Positions 1 to 16,180 of a stretch of 64,000 nucleotides of DNA are shown piece by piece. Under the pieces are notes generated by a model. That model saw only the letters and a list, made by a program, of their open reading frames with translations, made no database searches and was not told the origin of the DNA. The position numbers and the translations under genes were made by a program. Positions within the stretch are counted from its first letter, which is position 1; each line of letters begins with the position of its first letter. Origin of the DNA: Mycolicibacterium sp. (GTDB lineage Bacteria; Actinomycetota; Actinomycetes; Mycobacteriales; Mycobacteriaceae); the NCBI GenBank assembly GCA_020637165.1, contig JACJWN010000003.1:434001-498000 (forward strand). The letters are read 5' to 3'.

Positions 1-461
1 GAGCTCATGGCTAGCGTCTGGCCAGCCGTCGCGGTGGCGATGATGTCCTCCGGGGTGCGCGCCATCACCAGTGAGGCCGAGGGCCCGTTGACGTAGGTCG
101 CGGCGGCGAAGACGTCGAAGCGCTTCTGGGCCTCGGCGATCGCGTCATTGGCCTGGGCGACCGCATGACGGCTGGCGTCGATCTCCTGCTGGGCCGCCTG
201 GGCGGCATCCCGGGCGTCCTGGACCTCGAGGATCGCCTTGTTGACACTCTCCTGCTGGGCCTGCACCTGCGCGCCGATGTCCTGCAGCTGCTGATTGGCC
301 TCGGCGACGTCGGCCACCAGGGAGGCCACGCTGTTGGGCGCGGAGTCGGTGTCGGCCTCGGCCAGGCCGGGCACGGTCAGCGTCATGGCCACGGTGAGAG
401 TCAGGGGGCACACCGCACGGGTTGCCCGGACGGTACGAGGACCGCGAGGGAAAGGTCTCAT
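1..461 (-). CDS. ripA: RipA-like peptidoglycan endopeptidase, 5' part (cut by window edge)
   Basis: Only the first 153 codons lie in the window; the gene runs off the left edge. The ATG at 461 is preceded by AGGAG at 476-472. The translation opens with Arg-rich residues and a hydrophobic stretch ending in a plausible signal cleavage site after TVPGLA. A long Gln/Ala/Glu-rich coiled coil follows (EANQQLQDIGAQVQ, then NKAILEVQDAR), then FAAATYVNGPSAS and RTPEDIIATATA. These match the N-terminal segment of mycobacterial RipA, the NlpC/P60 hydrolase that cleaves peptidoglycan at the septum. The catalytic domain is outside the window. In M. tuberculosis ripA also follows Rv1476, as it does here. 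Confidence 0.9.
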   Translation of the reverse strand, partial: MRPFPRGPRTVRATRAVCPLTLTVAMTLTVPGLAEADTDSAPNSVASLVADVAEANQQLQDIGAQVQAQQESVNKAILEVQDARDAAQAAQQEIDASRHAVAQANDAIAEAQKRFDVFAAATYVNGPSASLVMARTPEDIIATATAGQTLAMS

Positions 462-555
462 TGGACTCCGACTCCTAATTTGCTCCGCGAACGCCACGCC
501 AGTAACACACGTCCCATATGCCACTTCAATAACAATGGCGACAGTTGAACCGTAC

Positions 556-570
556 GTCACGTTTGTCGCA
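556..570. promoter_or_regulatory. possible MtrA-type direct repeat upstream of ripA
   Basis: Two GTCRCR-like hexamers, GTCACG (556-561) and GTCGCA (565-570), repeat with a 9-bp period in the AT-richer gap between ripA and its upstream neighbour. MtrA of mycobacteria is reported to bind GTCACA-like direct repeats of about this period and to control ripA. The match is imperfect and on the strand opposite ripA, so this is only suggestive. Confidence 0.25.
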
Positions 571-682
571 GAAGAAACGGGCGGAGAAAATTACATGTTT
601 GTATTTCCGCAGGTGTGACCGAATAGTAATCTTATGAAATTGCCATAAAAGGGCCGTTACGCAGCGGAAGTCGCCGCGTCGC

Positions 683-4203
<3,521 letters not shown>

Positions 4204-4206
4204 TGC

Positions 4207-4255
4207 AATTTCGGCGCGGTTTTCGTCGCTCATCGGCGAAAACCGCGCCGAAATT
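4207..4255. terminator. long perfect inverted repeat between convergent acn and ABC-F genes
   Basis: Arm 4207-4225 (AATTTCGGCGCGGTTTTCG) is exactly complementary to 4237-4255 around an 11-nt loop. It starts three bases after the acn stop and ends six bases before the ABC-F stop, so it can serve as a terminator for both convergent transcripts. The arms are symmetric, with an A/T run at the outer end, so both strands have a hairpin followed by a few U residues. Confidence 0.85.
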
Positions 4256-4261
4256 CTGGGG

Positions 4262-5890
<1,629 letters not shown>

Positions 5891-5900
5891 GCGGAGAACC

Positions 5901-6719
5901 TCACTTATCGTCGGGAAAGACCGGGGCGCGCCGCTCGGCACGCGCGGCGACCGCTTCTTCGAAGTTAGCGGTGAGCAGGCGCACATAGAGTTGCCCGAGG
6001 CCCTCGGCCTGCATATGCCCCTCCAGGGTACCGGCGTCCAGTCCGGTCCACAGCGTGCGCTTGGTCAGTTCGACACCGGGACGGGAGAACGCCGCGATCT
6101 GCGAGGCCATCTCGTAGCAGGCGGGCAGCAGCTCGCCGTCGGGCACCCGGCGGGAAACCAAGCCGATGCGTTCGGCCTCCTCGGCGTCCACGTCTCGGCC
6201 GGTCAGCATGATCTCGAAGGCCCGGGAACTACCGATAGCCCTCGGGAGCAGATAGGAAAGTCCCAGTTCCGATGCCGTCAGTCCGTTGTTGATGCCGGCG
6301 GCGCGGAAGTAGGCACTCTCGGCCGCAACCCGGATATCGGCCGCCAGGGCCAGACAGAGGCCGCCGCCGATGGCCGCACCGTTGACCGCCGCGATGATCG
6401 GCTGGTGCAACCGGCGCATCGACAGGATCACCTCGTCGAGCACTTCCATAGACCGCAACCCGTAGGACGGCCGGGTGAGCCCTTCGACGTGCGGAACCGC
6501 GCCGGCCGACTTGTGGTCGGCCCCCGAGGAGAACCCGTGGCCCGCGCCGGTGAGCACGACCACCCGCACGTCGTTGTCGTGGTTCAACTCCGCGAAGGCC
6601 TCCCGCAACGGGAGCATCACGTCGAAGGCCATCGAATTCATCCGCTCGGGGCGGTTCAGGACGACGAGTGCGACGTGCGGTCGGGGACGCTCGACGAGGA
6701 CCAAACCGGACTGACTCAC
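5901..6719 (-). CDS. echA12: enoyl-CoA hydratase/isomerase family protein
   Basis: A 272-aa crotonase-fold protein. The oxyanion-hole motifs are visible as GFSSGADHKSAG and AAVNGAAIGGGLCLALAADIRVAA, followed by the trimerisation region and LTGRDVDAEEAERIGLVSR. Family members hydrate or isomerise enoyl-CoA esters; the actual substrate cannot be read from sequence. The symbol is assigned from position: in M. tuberculosis echA12 (Rv1472) lies between trxB1 and the ABC-F gene, the same order as here. The gene starts 27 bp downstream of the thioredoxin gene and may share its transcript. Confidence 0.88.
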   Translation of the reverse strand: MSQSGLVLVERPRPHVALVVLNRPERMNSMAFDVMLPLREAFAELNHDNDVRVVVLTGAGHGFSSGADHKSAGAVPHVEGLTRPSYGLRSMEVLDEVILSMRRLHQPIIAAVNGAAIGGGLCLALAADIRVAAESAYFRAAGINNGLTASELGLSYLLPRAIGSSRAFEIMLTGRDVDAEEAERIGLVSRRVPDGELLPACYEMASQIAAFSRPGVELTKRTLWTGLDAGTLEGHMQAEGLGQLYVRLLTANFEEAVAARAERRAPVFPDDK

Positions 6720-6746
6720 CGTTGCACGCTATCGCGTGCCCGCCGG

Positions 6747-7112
6747 TCAGACCTCGGTGCCGGGCTGCTGCTTGGCGATCTCGGCGTCGATGTCCAGGGC
6801 GCGTACCTGCGAGATGAGGTCCTCCAAGGCGGCCGGGGGAATCATCCCCGGGTTGTTGAACACCAGATGCCCCTTCTTGAACGCCATCAGCGTCGGAATC
6901 GCCTGGATACCGGCAGCCGAGGCGAGTTGCTCCTCGGCCTCGGTGTCGACCTTGCCGAAGACGATGTCGGGATGCTGTTCGGAGGAGTTGGTGAAGGTCG
7001 GCGCGAACGCGCGGCACGGACCGCACCACGAGGCCCAGAAGTCGACCAGCACGATCTCGTTGCCGGCGATGGTGTCGTTGAAATCCTTCTCGGTGAGGTC
7101 ACGGGTAGCCAT
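6747..7112 (-). CDS. trxB1: thioredoxin
   Basis: A 121-aa thioredoxin with the canonical active site in DFWASWCGPCRAFAPTF and the cis-Pro loop IQAIPTLMAFKKG. The protein lacks a signal peptide, so it should act as a cytoplasmic disulfide reductant. The ATG start is followed by TRDLTEKDF, as expected for the family. The symbol is positional (Rv1471 equivalent). Here it lies 66 bp downstream of sufT. In M. tuberculosis these two genes are separated by trxA, ctpD, a PE_PGRS gene and fadE15, all absent here. That proximity raises the possibility of co-transcription with the SUF operon. Confidence 0.9.
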   Translation of the reverse strand: MATRDLTEKDFNDTIAGNEIVLVDFWASWCGPCRAFAPTFTNSSEQHPDIVFGKVDTEAEEQLASAAGIQAIPTLMAFKKGHLVFNNPGMIPPAALEDLISQVRALDIDAEIAKQQPGTEV

Positions 7113-7178
7113 AACCGGGGCAACGCTCCGCGGTCCGATTGTGTTCCCGGGGGTCCCTTTAAGACGATGCGCCCGGAC

Positions 7179-7532
7179 TCAGACCGTGAAACCCAGTGCT
7201 CTCAATTGCTCTCGGCCGTCTTCGGTGATCTTGTCCGGGCCCCACGGCGGGTTCCACACCCAATTGATCTTCACGCCCTTGACCAGTCCGGAACCGACCA
7301 GGGCGGCCAGCGTCTGATCCTCGATGACGTCGGTCAGCGGGCAGGCCGGCGAGGTGAGCGTCATGTCGACCAGCGCCGTGGTGCCCGCGCCGTCGCCTTC
7401 AGAGGCCTCCTCGACACTGAGGCCGTAGACCAGCCCCAGGTCCACGACGTTGATGCCCAGTTCCGGGTCGACAACGTCGCGCATGGCCTCCTCCAGGTCC
7501 GCCAGAAATTCCTCGGATGCCGTGTCGGTCAT
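7179..7532 (-). CDS. sufT: SufT/MIP18 (DUF59) iron-sulfur assembly protein
   Basis: A 117-aa protein starting at the ATG at 7532, which overlaps the sufU stop by four bases. It has the DUF59 signature: EAMRDVVDPELGINVVDLGLVYG, LTSPACPLTD with the conserved Cys, and VKINWVWNPPWGPDKI. Proteins of this family (SufT, CIA MIP18, Rv1466) help deliver or mature Fe-S clusters. It is the last gene of the tightly overlapping suf cluster, which supports that role. An in-frame extension of 27 codons upstream is Gly/Arg-rich shadow of sufU and was discarded. Confidence 0.9.
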   Translation of the reverse strand: MTDTASEEFLADLEEAMRDVVDPELGINVVDLGLVYGLSVEEASEGDGAGTTALVDMTLTSPACPLTDVIEDQTLAALVGSGLVKGVKINWVWNPPWGPDKITEDGREQLRALGFTV

Positions 7533-7995
7533 TTCTCCTCCAGGTCTCTCGCCGTGCCCGCCCCCGCCTCGGCGAGGGCCGCCTTGAACGCCAGCCACCC
7601 CAGCAGGGCGCACTTCACCCGCGCGGGATACTTCGCCACCCCGGCGAAGGCGATGCCGTCGCCCAGGACGTCCTCGTCACCCTCGATCGTGCCCCGCGAC
7701 GACACCATCTCGGTGAACGCCGTGACGGTCTTCAGCGCGTCACCGACCGACTGCCCGATCACCTGATCGGCCAGCACCGAGGTGGCGGCCTGGCTGATCG
7801 AGCAGCCCTGTCCGTCATAGGAGACGTCGAGGACCTGCTCGCCGTCATCGGAGAGGGCCACCCGCAAGGTGACCTCGTCGCCGCAGGTCGGGTTGACGTG
7901 ATGCACCTCGGCGCCGAAGGGTTCGCGCAATCCGCGATGGTGCGGGTGTTTGTAGTGGTCCAGGATCACGTCCTGGTACATCTGCTCGAGTCGCA

Positions 7996-7996
<1 letters not shown>
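7529..7996 (-). CDS. sufU: SufU-type iron-sulfur scaffold / sulfur transfer protein
   Basis: A 155-aa IscU-fold protein. The three Zn/Fe-S-binding cysteines are in NPTCGDEV, GQGCSISQA and RVKCALLGW, the SufU pattern. SufU receives persulfide sulfur from SufS and hands it to the SufBCD scaffold. The ATG at 7996 shares one base with the sufS stop (TGATG), indicating translational coupling; a TTG one codon further upstream is less likely. It sits between sufS and sufT. Confidence 0.93.
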
Positions 7997-10039
<2,043 letters not shown>

Positions 10040-10043
<4 letters not shown>

Positions 10044-11227
10044 GCGTCAGTTCTCGATTCGGTGAAGGCCAATTCTTTTTCGATGGCGTCGGTCAATCGG
10101 TCGCGGACCGCCGGAACGGCGATCTTGGAGATGATCTCCCCGAAGAAACCGCGAACCACCAGTCGGCGGGCCTGATCCTCGGGGATACCCCTGGCCTGCA
10201 GGTAGAACAGCTGCTCGTCATCGAAACGGCCGGTGGCACTGGCATGCCCGGCCCCGACGATCTCGCCGGTCTCGATCTCGAGGTTGGGCACCGAATCGGC
10301 GCGGGCGCCGTCGGTCAGCACCAGATTGCGGTTGACCTCGAAGGTGTCGGTACCGGTGGCTTCGGCGCGGATCAGTACGTCGCCCACCCAGACGGTGTGG
10401 GCGTCGGGGCCGGTGGCCGCCGGGTCGCCTTGCAACGCGCCCTTGTAGAGGACGTTGGAGCGGCAGTTGGGCTGGGCGTGGTCCACCAGCAACCGCGACT
10501 CAAGATGCTGGCCGGTGTCGGCGAAATACAGGCCGAGCAGCTCGGCGTCGCCGCCGGGGGCGTCGAACCGCACCGTGGCGGCCATCCGCACCACCTCTCC
10601 GCCCAGGGTCACCGCGACGTGACGCAGCACGGCGTCGCGGCCCAACCGAGCGTGCTGCGCGCTGACATGCACCATGTCGTCGGCCCAGTCGGCGATCCAC
10701 ACGACGGTGACGCGCGCACCGTCGTCGAGGACGAACTCAACGTTGTCCGCGTAGGTCCCGCTGCCGCGAAGGTCGATGACGAAGACCGCCTCGGCCAGGC
10801 GCCCGGCCCTGATCTGCAGGTGGCCGTAGGCAGTCCTGCCCGATCCGGGACCACTGACCGAGATATCCACCGGGTCACCGATCGCGGTTGCGTCGGCGAC
10901 GGTGACGATCGTGGCCTGCTCGAACGCCGAGAACGCCTGGGCGGCAACGCGATCGGCGGGAACGCCGGCTTCCCCGAGGCGCCGGTCGCCACGGCCGACG
11001 GTCTCGACGCTCACACCGGGCCGCTCAGCGACGGTGACCGTCGCGTTTCCGGTCGCCGGCGCCGACCCGTCGTGCAGGCCGCGCAACCGCTTCAGCGGGG
11101 TGAACCGCCACAGCTCGTCGCGGCCGCCCGGCACCTCGAAGGCGTCGACGTCGAAGGAACTGAACTGCTCGCCTTTGTTAACGGAGATGGCGGACGAACC
11201 CTCCACCGCCTCGGTCAGATTCGTCAT
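10040..11227 (-). CDS. sufD: SufD, scaffold subunit
   Basis: A 395-aa protein with the right-handed beta-helix SufBD core (HARLGRDAVLRHVAVTLGGEVVR) and the C-terminal helices (QLFYLQARGIPEDQARRLVVRGFFGEI). It forms a heterodimer with SufB, on which clusters are built. Its ATG at 11227 shares one base with the sufB stop. The N-terminal part (FDVDAFEVPGGRDELWRFTPLKRL) is the usual SufD cap. Confidence 0.94.
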
Positions 11228-12660
11228 CAGCCGACCGCCCCTTCCATCTGCAGTTCGATCAGCCGGTTGAGTTCGAGGGCATATTCCATCGGCAACTCCT
11301 TGGCGATCGGCTCGACGAACCCGCGGACCACCATCGCCATCGCCTCGTCCTCGGTGAGCCCGCGGCTCATCAGGTAGAACATCTGGTCCTCGCTGACCTT
11401 CGAGACGGTGGCCTCGTGACCCATGGTGACGTCGTCCTCACGGATGTCGACGTAGGGATAGGTGTCGCTGCGGCTGACGGTGTCGACCAGCAGCGCATCG
11501 CATTTGACGCTGGACCGCGAGCCGTGGGCGCCCTTGTTGACCTGGACCAGGCCGCGGTAGGAGGCCCGGCCTCCGCCCCGGGCGACCGACTTGGACACGA
11601 TATTGCTCGAGGTGTTCGGGGCCAGGTGCAGCATCTTGGCGCCGGTGTCCTGGTGCTGACCCTCGCCGGCGAAGGCGATCGAGAGCACCTCCCCCTTGGC
11701 GTGCTCGCCGGTCATCCACACCGCCGGATACTTCATGGTGACCTTGGAGCCGATGTTGCCGTCGATCCACTCCATCGTTGCGCCGGCCTCGGCACGGGCC
11801 CGCTTCGTGACCAGGTTGTAGACGTTGTTGGACCAGTTCTGGATGGTCGTGTACCGCACCCGCGCATGGGGTTTGACGATGATCTCGACCACCGCCGAAT
11901 GCAGCGAGTCGCTCTTGTAGATGGGCGCGGTGCAGCCCTCGACGTAGTGCACGTAGGACCCCTCGTCGGCGATGATCAGGGTCCGCTCGAACTGGCCCAT
12001 GTTCTCGGTGTTGATCCGGAAGTAGGCCTGCAACGGGATGTCGACATGCACGCCCGGCGGCACGTAGATGAACGAACCGCCGGACCACACCGCGGTGTTG
12101 AGCGCTGAGAACTTGTTGTCCCCGGCCGGGATCACGGTGCCGAAGTACTGCTTGAAGATCTCCGGGTGCTCTTTCAGTCCGGTATCGGTGTCGAGGAAGA
12201 TAACCCCTTGTGCCTCAAGGTCTTCCCGAATCTGGTGGTACACAACTTCGCTCTCGTACTGGGCCGCTACACCCGCCACCAGCCGCTGCTTCTCGGCCTC
12301 TGGGATGCCCAGGCGGTCATACGTCCGCTTGATGTCCTCGGGCAGTTCCTCCCACGAGGTCGCCTGCTTCTCGGTGGACCGTACGAAATACTTGATGTTG
12401 TCGAAGTCGATGCCCGACAGCTCCGAGCCCCACCGGGGCATCGGCTTCTTGTCGAAGGTGCGGAGCGCCCGCAGGCGGACGTCGAGCATCCACTCCGGCT
12501 CGTCCTTCTTCGCCGAGATGTCGCGCACCACCGCCTCGGAAAGCCCGCGCTGCGCACTGGCCCCGGCGGTGTCGGAGTCGGCCCAGCCGTAGCCGTACCG
12601 GCCGAGCGAGGCGATGGTCTCCTCTTGGCTGAGCGGCTGGGCTTCTGGTGCGGTCGTCAT
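11227..12660 (-). CDS. sufB: SufB, scaffold subunit (no intein)
   Basis: A 477-aa SufB. It has the family blocks [34 protein letters not shown], the core around [19 protein letters not shown] and the C-terminal [20 protein letters not shown]. SufB holds the nascent cluster with SufD and SufC. The length equals that of a plain SufB. M. tuberculosis SufB is interrupted by an intein, whereas this copy runs straight through the usual insertion region. The start overlaps the sufR stop by four bases, so regulator and scaffold share one mRNA. Confidence 0.96.
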   Translation of the reverse strand: MTTAPEAQPLSQEETIASLGRYGYGWADSDTAGASAQRGLSEAVVRDISAKKDEPEWMLDVRLRALRTFDKKPMPRWGSELSGIDFDNIKYFVRSTEKQATSWEELPEDIKRTYDRLGIPEAEKQRLVAGVAAQYESEVVYHQIREDLEAQGVIFLDTDTGLKEHPEIFKQYFGTVIPAGDNKFSALNTAVWSGGSFIYVPPGVHVDIPLQAYFRINTENMGQFERTLIIADEGSYVHYVEGCTAPIYKSDSLHSAVVEIIVKPHARVRYTTIQNWSNNVYNLVTKRARAEAGATMEWIDGNIGSKVTMKYPAVWMTGEHAKGEVLSIAFAGEGQHQDTGAKMLHLAPNTSSNIVSKSVARGGGRASYRGLVQVNKGAHGSRSSVKCDALLVDTVSRSDTYPYVDIREDDVTMGHEATVSKVSEDQMFYLMSRGLTEDEAMAMVVRGFVEPIAKELPMEYALELNRLIELQMEGAVG

Positions 12661-13415
12661 GACGGCGCTCCTTGCTCGTTGTGGGTTGGCTCGTTGACGG
12701 GTGCGGGGTTCTTGGTGAGCGGGACATGGGTGGTGCAGGCACAGTCACCGTTGACGATCGATGCCAGCCGCTGCACGTGGGTGCCCAGGATGTCCGAGAT
12801 GGCTTGCTTCTCGGCCTCACACAGCTCCGGGAACTCCTCGGCCACATGGGAAACCGGGCAGTGATGCTGGCAGATCTCGATCCCGCCCCGCGGCGCGCCC
12901 ACCCGGGTCGCCGTGGTGGCGTAACCGGCCCGGGTCAGGGCGTCGGAGACCTGACCGGCGGCATCCTCGACCGCGCCCGGATCGGCAGAGTCGGCAGGCT
13001 CGACCACCTCCAGGATGCTGTCGATACGACGCCGGGCGAAGGCCCGGACCGCCTCATCACCGCCGATCTCGCGCAGCTGGCGCATGGCAGCCGAGGCAAG
13101 ATCGTCATAGGCGTGCTCGAGTTTGGCCCGGCCGGCCGGGGTGAGCCGGTAACGCTTGGCAGGCCGCCCCCGGCCGGCCTGCTGCCAGGCCGCGGCCGGA
13201 TTTGCCTCCGCGTCGCCGCCGTCGACCAGGGCGTCGAGGTGGCGGCGAACGCCGGCAGCGGAGATTCCCAGCCTGCGGCCGATCTCGGCGGCAGTGATCG
13301 AACCCGATTCCAGCAGCAATCTCACGATGGCGCGACGGGTGCGGCCCTCCTGCACCGAGACCGCCGAAGGCACCGGCGAGACCGGCGTCGGCGAGTCGTC
13401 CGGCAGGATTTTCAC
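12657..13415 (-). CDS. sufR: SufR, Fe-S-sensing repressor of the suf operon
   Basis: About 252 aa. A winged-helix N-terminus ([38 protein letters not shown]) is followed by a sensor domain with the cysteines expected to bind a [4Fe-4S] cluster: [21 protein letters not shown] and GDCACTTH. As in other mycobacteria it is the first gene of the suf operon and should repress it when the cluster is loaded. I chose the GTG at 13415 because it follows a plausible extended -10 and lies inside a palindrome; a TTG at 13433 is the alternative. If transcription starts at this GTG the mRNA would be leaderless, which is common in mycobacteria (inference). Confidence 0.88.
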   Translation of the reverse strand: MKILPDDSPTPVSPVPSAVSVQEGRTRRAIVRLLLESGSITAAEIGRRLGISAAGVRRHLDALVDGGDAEANPAAAWQQAGRGRPAKRYRLTPAGRAKLEHAYDDLASAAMRQLREIGGDEAVRAFARRRIDSILEVVEPADSADPGAVEDAAGQVSDALTRAGYATTATRVGAPRGGIEICQHHCPVSHVAEEFPELCEAEKQAISDILGTHVQRLASIVNGDCACTTHVPLTKNPAPVNEPTHNEQGAPS

Positions 13416-13428
13416 AACACTAGTGTGA
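13412..13428. promoter_or_regulatory. palindromic candidate SufR operator
   Basis: TCACA (13412-13416) and TGTGA (13424-13428) flank a 7-bp spacer. Nested inside is the perfect decamer ACACTAGTGT (13417-13426). The site overlaps the GTG start of sufR and the probable core promoter. A palindrome with ACACT and TGTGA halves has been reported as the SufR site upstream of the M. tuberculosis suf operon, and this location suits autorepression. Confidence 0.6.
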
Positions 13429-13474
13429 CGCAATTAAGAATCCGGGTCCAGTAAGGGTAGCCTCACCCGGTTCG

Positions 13475-13515
13475 GCTCCCGCCCTCGGCCGGATTGCTCC
13501 CGCCCTCGGCCGGAT
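13475..13515. repeat. two copies of a 20-bp direct repeat upstream of mptB
   Basis: The sequence GCTCCCGCCCTCGGCCGGAT occurs at 13475-13494 and again, identical, at 13496-13515 (period 21 bp). It lies in the sufR-mptB divergent gap and ends 11 bp before the mptB start codon, so it probably falls in the mptB 5' leader or promoter. Confidence 0.9.
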
Positions 13516-13526
13516 AGAGTGCTCTG

Positions 13527-15251
13527 GTGGCAGCCCGCCAACACTCCCTCAGCTTCTCAATCGCAAGCTGGCACGGCGACGAGCGGGCCGTGGGATCCCC
13601 GCTCAACGGCCTCGAGCTGCGTGCCATGCACCGCACCCGGCTCTTTGGGGCGACCGGAACCGTCCTGATGGCCATCGGAGCGCTGGGCGCCGGGGCCCGC
13701 CCGGTGGTGCAGGACCCCACCTTCGGGGTGCGCCTGCTCAACCTGCCGTCCAGAATTCAGACCGTCTCGCTGACGATGACGACGACCGGGGCGGTGATGA
13801 TGGCGCTGGCCTGGCTGATGCTGGGCCGCTTCGCGCTCGGCCCGCGGCGGATGTCGCGCAGTCAGCTGGACCGCACCCTGCTGCTGTGGATGCTGCCTCT
13901 GCTGATCGCACCGCCGATGTACAGCAAGGACGTCTACTCCTATCTGGCGCAGAGCCAGATCACCCGGGTCGGTCTGGACCCCTACAAGGTGGGCCCCGCA
14001 CCCGGACTCGGGCTCGACCACGTGTTCACCTCCTCGGTGCCCAGCCTGTGGCGCGAGACGCCGGCGCCCTACGGTCCGTTGTTCCTATGGATCGGCCGGG
14101 GCATCTCGGCCCTGACCGGAGAGAACGTCGTCGCCGCGGTGCTGGCCCACCGGCTGGTCGTGCTGATCGGGGTGGGCCTGATCGTCTGGGCCACCCCCCG
14201 CTTGGCGCGTCGCTGCGGCGTCGCCGAGGTCACCGCGCTGTGGCTGGGCGCGGCCAACCCGCTGCTGCTGATGCACCTGGTGGCCGGCATCCACAACGAG
14301 GCCCTGATGCTCGGGCTGATGCTGACCGGCACCGAAATGGCGCTGCGCGGCATCGACGACGCCCGGCCGATTCTCCCTCGGCCGCCGGCGTGGCCCCGAT
14401 CGGCGGCCGAATGGCAGCAGTGGGCTCCGCTCGCGCTTGTGTTGAGCGGCACCGTATTGATCACGCTGTCCTCGCAGGTAAAACTTCCGGGCCTGCTGGC
14501 CCTCGGGTTCACGGCGATGGCCCTGGCCCATCGGTGGGGCGGCACGCTCAAGGCCTTCCTCGCGGCCGGCACCCTGATGGCATCGGTCTCGGTGGCGGTG
14601 ATGGCCCTGGTCGGCTGGGCGAGTGGACTGGGCTTCGGCTGGTTGTTCACCCTGGGCACGGCGAATGTGGTGCGCAGCTGGATGTCGCCGCCGACGCTGC
14701 TGGCGCTGGCCACCGGGCAGGTGGGCATCCTGCTCGGCCTGGGCGACCACACCACCGCGGTGCTCTCGCTGACCCGCGCGATGGGCGTGCTCATCATCGC
14801 GGTCGTGGTGAGCTGGCTGCTGCTTTCGGTGCTGCGTGGGCGGCTGCACCCGGTCGGCGGGCTGGGGGTGGCCCTGGGCGCGACGGTGCTGCTGTTCCCG
14901 GTGGTCCAGCCGTGGTACCTGCTGTGGGCCATCATCCCGCTGGCGGCCTGGGCGACCCGTCCGAGATTCCGCATCGCGGCGATCGCGGGCACCCTGATCG
15001 TCGGGATCTTCGGGCCGACCGCCAACGGCGACCGCTTCACGCTGTTCCAGATCCTGGATGCGACGCTGGCCAGCGCCGTGATCGTGGTGCTGCTGATCGG
15101 GTTGACCTTCAACCGGTTGCCGTGGCGCCGCGTACCGGGAACCGACGAGCGCTATAGCGGCGAGGATGTCGACGCGCGCCCCGGCGACGGCCCATCACGG
15201 CAACCACCGGCGAGCGGCCCCGCACGCGACGCTTACGCTGAGTCCCCGTGA
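13527..15251 (+). CDS. mptB: MptB-like alpha-(1->6)-mannopyranosyltransferase
   Basis: A 574-aa polytopic membrane protein with about 12-13 hydrophobic segments, of the GT-C fold mannosyltransferase group. The acidic motif of the first periplasmic loop is visible in MYSKDVYSYLAQSQI. Downstream blocks include TPAPYGPLFLWIGRGI and LGAANPLLLMHLVAGIHNEALMLGLML. In mycobacteria MptB (Rv1459c) starts the mannan core of lipomannan and LAM using polyprenyl-phosphomannose. The GTG start at 13527 follows the divergent promoter region shared with sufR. The stop overlaps the start of the ABC ATPase by four bases. Confidence 0.88.
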   Translation: MAARQHSLSFSIASWHGDERAVGSPLNGLELRAMHRTRLFGATGTVLMAIGALGAGARPVVQDPTFGVRLLNLPSRIQTVSLTMTTTGAVMMALAWLMLGRFALGPRRMSRSQLDRTLLLWMLPLLIAPPMYSKDVYSYLAQSQITRVGLDPYKVGPAPGLGLDHVFTSSVPSLWRETPAPYGPLFLWIGRGISALTGENVVAAVLAHRLVVLIGVGLIVWATPRLARRCGVAEVTALWLGAANPLLLMHLVAGIHNEALMLGLMLTGTEMALRGIDDARPILPRPPAWPRSAAEWQQWAPLALVLSGTVLITLSSQVKLPGLLALGFTAMALAHRWGGTLKAFLAAGTLMASVSVAVMALVGWASGLGFGWLFTLGTANVVRSWMSPPTLLALATGQVGILLGLGDHTTAVLSLTRAMGVLIIAVVVSWLLLSVLRGRLHPVGGLGVALGATVLLFPVVQPWYLLWAIIPLAAWATRPRFRIAAIAGTLIVGIFGPTANGDRFTLFQILDATLASAVIVVLLIGLTFNRLPWRRVPGTDERYSGEDVDARPGDGPSRQPPASGPARDAYAESP

Positions 15252-16180
15252 GTCCTGGCTCCCCCACCCCGGTGCGCTTGCGCGGGGTTTCGAAGCGGTA
15301 CGGGTCAACCCTGGCGGTGTCCGACCTCGACCTCGACGTCGCGCGCAGCGAAGTGCTGGCCCTGCTCGGGCCGAACGGCGCCGGCAAGACGACGACGGTG
15401 GAGATGTGCGAGGGGTTCGTCCGGCCCGACGCGGGCACGATCGAGGTGCTCGGACTGGACCCGATCGCCGACAACGCCCGGGTCCGGGAGCGGATCGGCG
15501 TCATGCTCCAGGGCGGCGGCGGCTACCCCGCCGCCCGCGCCGGGGAGATGCTCAACCTGGTGGCCTCCTATGCGGCGCGGCCGCTGGATCCGGACTGGCT
15601 GTTGACCACGCTCGGCCTGCGTGAGGCGGCCCGCACCACCTACCGGCGGCTCTCCGGAGGCCAGCAGCAGCGGCTCGCGCTGGCCTGCGCGATCGTCGGC
15701 CGCCCGGAACTGGTGTTCCTCGATGAACCGACGGCGGGGATGGACGCCCACGCCAGGTTGGTGGTGTGGGAACTCATCGACGCGCTGCGCCGCGACGGCG
15801 TCACCGTGGTGCTGACCACCCATCAACTCCGGGAGGCCGAGGAACTGGCCGATCGGATCGTCATCATCGACCACGGCTCCCCGGTCGCCTCGGGAACCCC
15901 GGCCGAATTGATGCGCAACGGCTCCGAGGACCAGCTGCGGTTCACCGCACCCCGGAAACTGGACCTCTCGCTGCTGGTCTCGGCGCTGCCGGAGGGCTAC
16001 CGGGCCGCTGAGCGGACCCCGGGTGAGTACCTGGTCGAAGGCAAGATCGACCCGCAGGTGCTGGCCACCGTGACCGCGTGGTGCGCGCGGCTGGACATCC
16101 TGGCCACCGACCTTCGGGTGGAGCAGCGCAGCCTGGAGGACGTGTTTCTGGAGCTGACCGGCAAGGAGCTGCGGTCGTGA
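15248..16180 (+). CDS. ABC transporter ATP-binding protein (Rv1458c-like)
   Basis: A 310-aa DrrA-type ATPase: Walker A LLGPNGAGKTTTVEM, signature RRLSGGQQQRLALA, Walker B LVFLDEPTAGMD, H-loop LTTHQLREAEEL. A C-terminal regulatory segment (about residues 225-310) ends in LEDVFLELTGKELRS, usual for exporters of drugs or lipids. GTG start at 15248 overlaps the mptB stop (GTGA). Partner permease lies just downstream. The substrate is unknown; position between mptB and ctaA suggests a cell-envelope or heme-related role, but this is inference. Confidence 0.9.
   Translation: MSPGSPTPVRLRGVSKRYGSTLAVSDLDLDVARSEVLALLGPNGAGKTTTVEMCEGFVRPDAGTIEVLGLDPIADNARVRERIGVMLQGGGGYPAARAGEMLNLVASYAARPLDPDWLLTTLGLREAARTTYRRLSGGQQQRLALACAIVGRPELVFLDEPTAGMDAHARLVVWELIDALRRDGVTVVLTTHQLREAEELADRIVIIDHGSPVASGTPAELMRNGSEDQLRFTAPRKLDLSLLVSALPEGYRAAERTPGEYLVEGKIDPQVLATVTAWCARLDILATDLRVEQRSLEDVFLELTGKELRS

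Noticed and set aside
11227-12660. Intein in sufB
   Set aside because: The protein is of normal length and continuous through conserved blocks; no intein splicing motifs.
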